Of a stretch of 14,708 bases of DNA, positions 12,480 through 14,708 are shown piece by piece. Positions within the stretch are counted from its first letter, which is position 1, and the number at the start of each line of letters is the position of its first letter. A model generated the notes under the pieces. The model was not told the DNA's origin. It ran no database searches and saw only the letters and a program-made list of their open reading frames with translations. The DNA lies in contig JAYPCO010000027.1 in assembly GCA_038124765.1 (NCBI GenBank), positions 1-14,708 of the forward strand, read 5' to 3'. The stretch comes from HIMB59 sp038124765 (GTDB taxonomy: Bacteria > Pseudomonadota > Alphaproteobacteria > HIMB59). The position numbers and the translations under genes are program-made.

Positions 12480-13804
12480 ATAGCTGCCTGCTTGCCTACC
12501 AAGGAGTGACTGTATACATTGGTAATTTCTACAGGGATGATTTTACCAATAATTTCCTGTGAGCCTTCGATTGCAACACTCTGATTGAATTCTGATTTAC
12601 CTTTTAACTGGCCATCATGCTTGCCGGCACCATCAATTAAAACCCGAACAGTCTTTGTGATGAATTGTTGATTGTATTCCATCTGTTGTTGGTTGATTAA
12701 ATTTTGCAATCGATTTAATCGTTCATCTAAAATGGCATCATCAATTAATTCTTTATCTGCTGCCGGCGTTCCAGGACGTGGGCTATATTTAAAAGAGTAG
12801 GAATTCATATATTTGACATGCTCTATTAAATCGAGGGTATCTTCAAAATCTTGATCCGTCTCCCCCGGAAAACCGATAATAAAATCAGAGGAAAGAGCAA
12901 TATCTGGTTTTACTTTTCTGACTTTTTCAATGATATCAAAATAAAAATCTCGGGTGTGTTTTCGATTCATTAATTTCAGGACATGATCCGATCCAGATTG
13001 AACGGGTAAATGTAGATACGGCATTAACTTAGAATTGCTGCCATGCAAGTTTATTAAATCATCTGTCATATTAATGGGATGACTGGTGGAATAGGTAATT
13101 CTTTCAACGCCGTTAATCAAAGAGATCTGGTTAATTAAATCTGCCAAACTTTGTGATTGCCCTAGAGAGTTATTCCCATGATAGGCATTAACATTTTGGC
13201 CCAGCAAAGAAAATTCTACCACACCTAAGTCAACTAGAGCTTGAATTTCATTAGTAATATCCTCAAGGGAGCGAGAAAACTCAGCACCGCGTGTATAGGG
13301 AACGACACAAAAATGACAGAATTTATCACACCCCTCTTGAATAGTTACAAAAGCCGATTTTTGGGAATGATTTTTTTTGAATTGATTTAGGGTGTCAAAT
13401 TTTTCGACAACGTCAAATTCAGTAATAGATGTTTTTTCTAATTCGTTCTTTTTTAAAAAGCGGTCGAGGGTATGAATAGATTGAGGCCCAATGACTAAGT
13501 CCACATAGGGTGCACGTTGTTGAATTAATTCCCCTTCTGCTTGGGCGACACAGCCGGCCACGATAATTTTTTGATCTTGTTTGCCTTTTTTGTTTATTCT
13601 TCCTAAATCAGAGAATGTTTTTTCCGTAGCTTTTTCTCGAATATGGCAGGTGTTGAGTACGACATAGTCAGCAGACCTAAACTCTGTTTCCTCTTTTAAA
13701 CCGTTAGCGATAAAAATATCTTTCATCCTGTCTGAGTCATAGACATTCATTTGACAACCAAAAGTTTTAATAAAAAAAGATTTCTGAGAGACTTTACTGA
13801 CCAT
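12476..13804 (-). CDS. miaB: tRNA-2-methylthio-N6-dimethylallyladenosine synthase MiaB
   Basis: Radical-SAM methylthiotransferase that converts i6A37 to ms2i6A37 in tRNAs reading UNN codons. The N-terminal MTTase domain holds the auxiliary-cluster cysteines Cys17 (FGCQMN), Cys53 (NTCHIRE) and Cys85 (AGCVAQ). The radical-SAM cluster cysteines are Cys159, Cys163 and Cys166 (GCDKFCHFC), followed by VVPYTRG, which marks MiaB rather than RimO. A TRAM domain closes the 442-residue protein. The ATG at 13804 overlaps rimI by 11 bp and the stop overlaps phoH by 4 bp, so it is tightly coupled on both sides. Confidence 0.97.
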   Translation of the reverse strand: MVSKVSQKSFFIKTFGCQMNVYDSDRMKDIFIANGLKEETEFRSADYVVLNTCHIREKATEKTFSDLGRINKKGKQDQKIIVAGCVAQAEGELIQQRAPYVDLVIGPQSIHTLDRFLKKNELEKTSITEFDVVEKFDTLNQFKKNHSQKSAFVTIQEGCDKFCHFCVVPYTRGAEFSRSLEDITNEIQALVDLGVVEFSLLGQNVNAYHGNNSLGQSQSLADLINQISLINGVERITYSTSHPINMTDDLINLHGSNSKLMPYLHLPVQSGSDHVLKLMNRKHTRDFYFDIIEKVRKVKPDIALSSDFIIGFPGETDQDFEDTLDLIEHVKYMNSYSFKYSPRPGTPAADKELIDDAILDERLNRLQNLINQQQMEYNQQFITKTVRVLIDGAGKHDGQLKGKSEFNQSVAIEGSQEIIGKIIPVEITNVYSHSLVGKQAAI

Positions 13805-14267
13805 CTAAAGTGATTGAAAACAACAATGCAGTGTTGGAATGAGGAGCTATCGTCGTGCTCCCGTAATAATTTTTACGTTCATTATAGGTCTTATAACCCA
13901 TTTTTTCATAAAAATTAATGGCAAAATGATTAGTTTTAGCAGTTTCTAAATAAATCACGCTCTTTTTAAATGAGTTTTGACATTTCTGATGAAGACTTTC
14001 GATTAAGCGGGTAGCAACCCCTCCTCTTTGATGTTTGGGAAAAACCTCGATGTGAAAAAGCTCTGCTTCGCATTCATTGCCTATGGGTAGCAAAGAGGAA
14101 AGCAAAAAGCCAACTAGCCCTTCTTCGCTAAAACAAAACAGATTATAAGAGCGGGTTTGATTTAAGTGCTCTTGGATTTGACTTGTATTCCATGAAAATA
14201 ATAAGGGAGGATTACAGGTTGTAACTTGTTGGATAAAATCTTCAGGCACCTCATTAGTAACGATCAT
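13794..14267 (-). CDS. rimI: GNAT-family N-acetyltransferase, RimI-like
   Basis: Acetyl-CoA-dependent N-acetyltransferase; RimI acetylates the N-terminus of ribosomal protein S18. In the 157-residue protein the acetyl-CoA-binding motif is QRGGVA (80-85), preceded by the AELFHIEVFP strand and followed by AINFYEKMGY (116-125). The RKNYY segment (131-135) is a typical RimI feature. The position just upstream of miaB matches the alphaproteobacterial rimI location, although tsaB is not next to it here. The substrate is inferred. The ATG at 14267 has no SD and begins about seven bases after a TATACT, so the mRNA may be leaderless. Confidence 0.8.
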   Translation of the reverse strand: MIVTNEVPEDFIQQVTTCNPPLLFSWNTSQIQEHLNQTRSYNLFCFSEEGLVGFLLSSLLPIGNECEAELFHIEVFPKHQRGGVATRLIESLHQKCQNSFKKSVIYLETAKTNHFAINFYEKMGYKTYNERKNYYGSTTIAPHSNTALLFSITLDGQ

Positions 14268-14274
14268 TAAATAA

Positions 14275-14304
14275 AGTATATGTTTTTTATTAAAAACCTG
14301 TTAT
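14275..14304 (-). promoter_or_regulatory. Candidate promoter and operator-like repeat for the rimI-miaB operon
   Basis: TATACT (14280-14275) is a good -10. ATAACA (14304-14299) is a four-of-six -35 at 18-bp spacing. The predicted start falls at or a base or two before the rimI ATG (14267). The spacer contains GTTTTT-TATT-AAAAAC (14282-14297), a 6-bp inverted repeat that a regulator could bind between the two divergent genes. AT-richness makes chance matches likely. Confidence 0.4.
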
Positions 14305-14310
14305 TCAAAT

Positions 14311-14708
14311 ATGGTTTTATATTGCATGTCTGCCAACCTCTATTATCGCAAAAAATCTAAAATCCACTCAAGTGGTTTATTTGCAAAAAAAGATATTACA
14401 GCAGGAACAAAAATTATTGAGTATAAAGGTCCTAAAATTACTAAGGCCCATTCTGATCGAATTGCAGATGTCCACATCGCCGCTAATCAAAAAAAAGGCA
14501 CGAATGGTGCCGTTTATATTTTTACATTAAATAAAACACACGACATCAACGGCAAAGTAAGTTGGAATACAGCAAAATATATAAATCACTCTTGCGATCC
14601 AAATTGTGAAGCTGATATTACCCGAGGAAGAATTTGGATATCCGCTATCAAGGATATCAAAAAAGATGAAGAACTCTCATATGACTATGGTTATGATATG
14701 CATTGCTA
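14311..14708 (+). CDS. SET-domain protein-lysine methyltransferase (3' end cut by window edge)
   Basis: SAM-dependent lysine methyltransferase fold of eukaryote-like SET type, with 132 codons visible. Motifs: SSGLFAKKDITAG (20-32, SAM-binding entry), IEYKG (36-40), INHSCDPNC (91-99, the core N-H-S-C motif) and ELSYDYGYD (121-129, catalytic tyrosine region). The cysteine-rich post-SET part would follow and is only just reached (DMHC). ATG 14311 is the first possible start; ATG 14326 (MSANLYYRKK) fits the usual short N-terminus about as well. Neither has an SD. It is the only plus-strand gene and diverges from rimI over about 43 bp. Bacterial SET proteins occur in many phyla and their substrates are mostly unknown, so none is assigned. 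Confidence 0.88.
   Translation, partial: MVLYCMSANLYYRKKSKIHSSGLFAKKDITAGTKIIEYKGPKITKAHSDRIADVHIAANQKKGTNGAVYIFTLNKTHDINGKVSWNTAKYINHSCDPNCEADITRGRIWISAIKDIKKDEELSYDYGYDMHC

Noticed and set aside
1..14708. CRISPR array, tRNA or rRNA gene, insertion sequence, prophage or toxin-antitoxin pair
   Set aside because: No spaced direct-repeat series, tRNA cloverleaf, transposase or phage-like gene was seen; nearly all sequence is accounted for by housekeeping genes.

Overview
The window is AT-rich and densely packed, and it looks like part of the chromosome of a low-GC, streamlined alphaproteobacterium. The main evidence is gene order. Reading leftward on the minus strand it runs rimI, miaB, phoH (ybeZ), ybeY, corC (ybeX), lnt, trmB, nusA, infB, rbfA, truB, rpsO, pnp, then a DEAD-box RNA helicase. 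In beta- and gammaproteobacteria the miaB-to-lnt block and the nusA-to-pnp block lie apart. Joining them through trmB is typical of Alphaproteobacteria. Tiny intergenic gaps, short proteins and non-ATG starts suggest a reduced or streamlined genome (SAR11/HIMB59-like or another small-genome lineage). The family cannot be fixed from the sequence alone.

Layout from right to left. A partial SET-domain lysine methyltransferase gene on the plus strand (14311 to the window end) diverges from rimI across about 43 bp. Then follow seven tightly coupled minus-strand genes, rimI-miaB-phoH-ybeY-corC-lnt-trmB (14267 to 8338), with overlaps or gaps of a few bases. They cover ribosomal protein acetylation, tRNA modification, rRNA maturation, and envelope/lipoprotein maturation. 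A clear intrinsic terminator (8300-8324) follows trmB, only 15 bp before the nusA start. nusA-infB-rbfA (8285 to 4543) handle transcription elongation/antitermination, translation initiation and 30S maturation. A 205-bp spacer (4338-4542), long for this window, holds two hairpins, a 13-codon lysine-rich ORF with a strong Shine-Dalgarno, and a perfect TATAAT. Then come truB, rpsO and pnp (4337 to 1226), a strong palindrome as the pnp terminator, and a DEAD-box helicase gene cut by the left window edge (1079 to 1).

Almost everything serves RNA synthesis, RNA processing and ribosome assembly. The usual partners rimP (between trmB and nusA), ylxR (between nusA and infB) and metK (between lnt and trmB) are missing from their usual places. 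Two runs of exactly 100 Ns interrupt infB and trmB. Comparison with the families shows that both hide more sequence than 100 bp, so they are placeholder gaps of unknown length. I found no mobile element, CRISPR array, rRNA or tRNA gene. The most interesting signals are regulatory: an attenuator-like terminator against nusA, a probable S15 autoregulatory leader, a hairpin made by duplication of the rpsO tail in front of pnp, and the structured rbfA-truB spacer with its micro-ORF.
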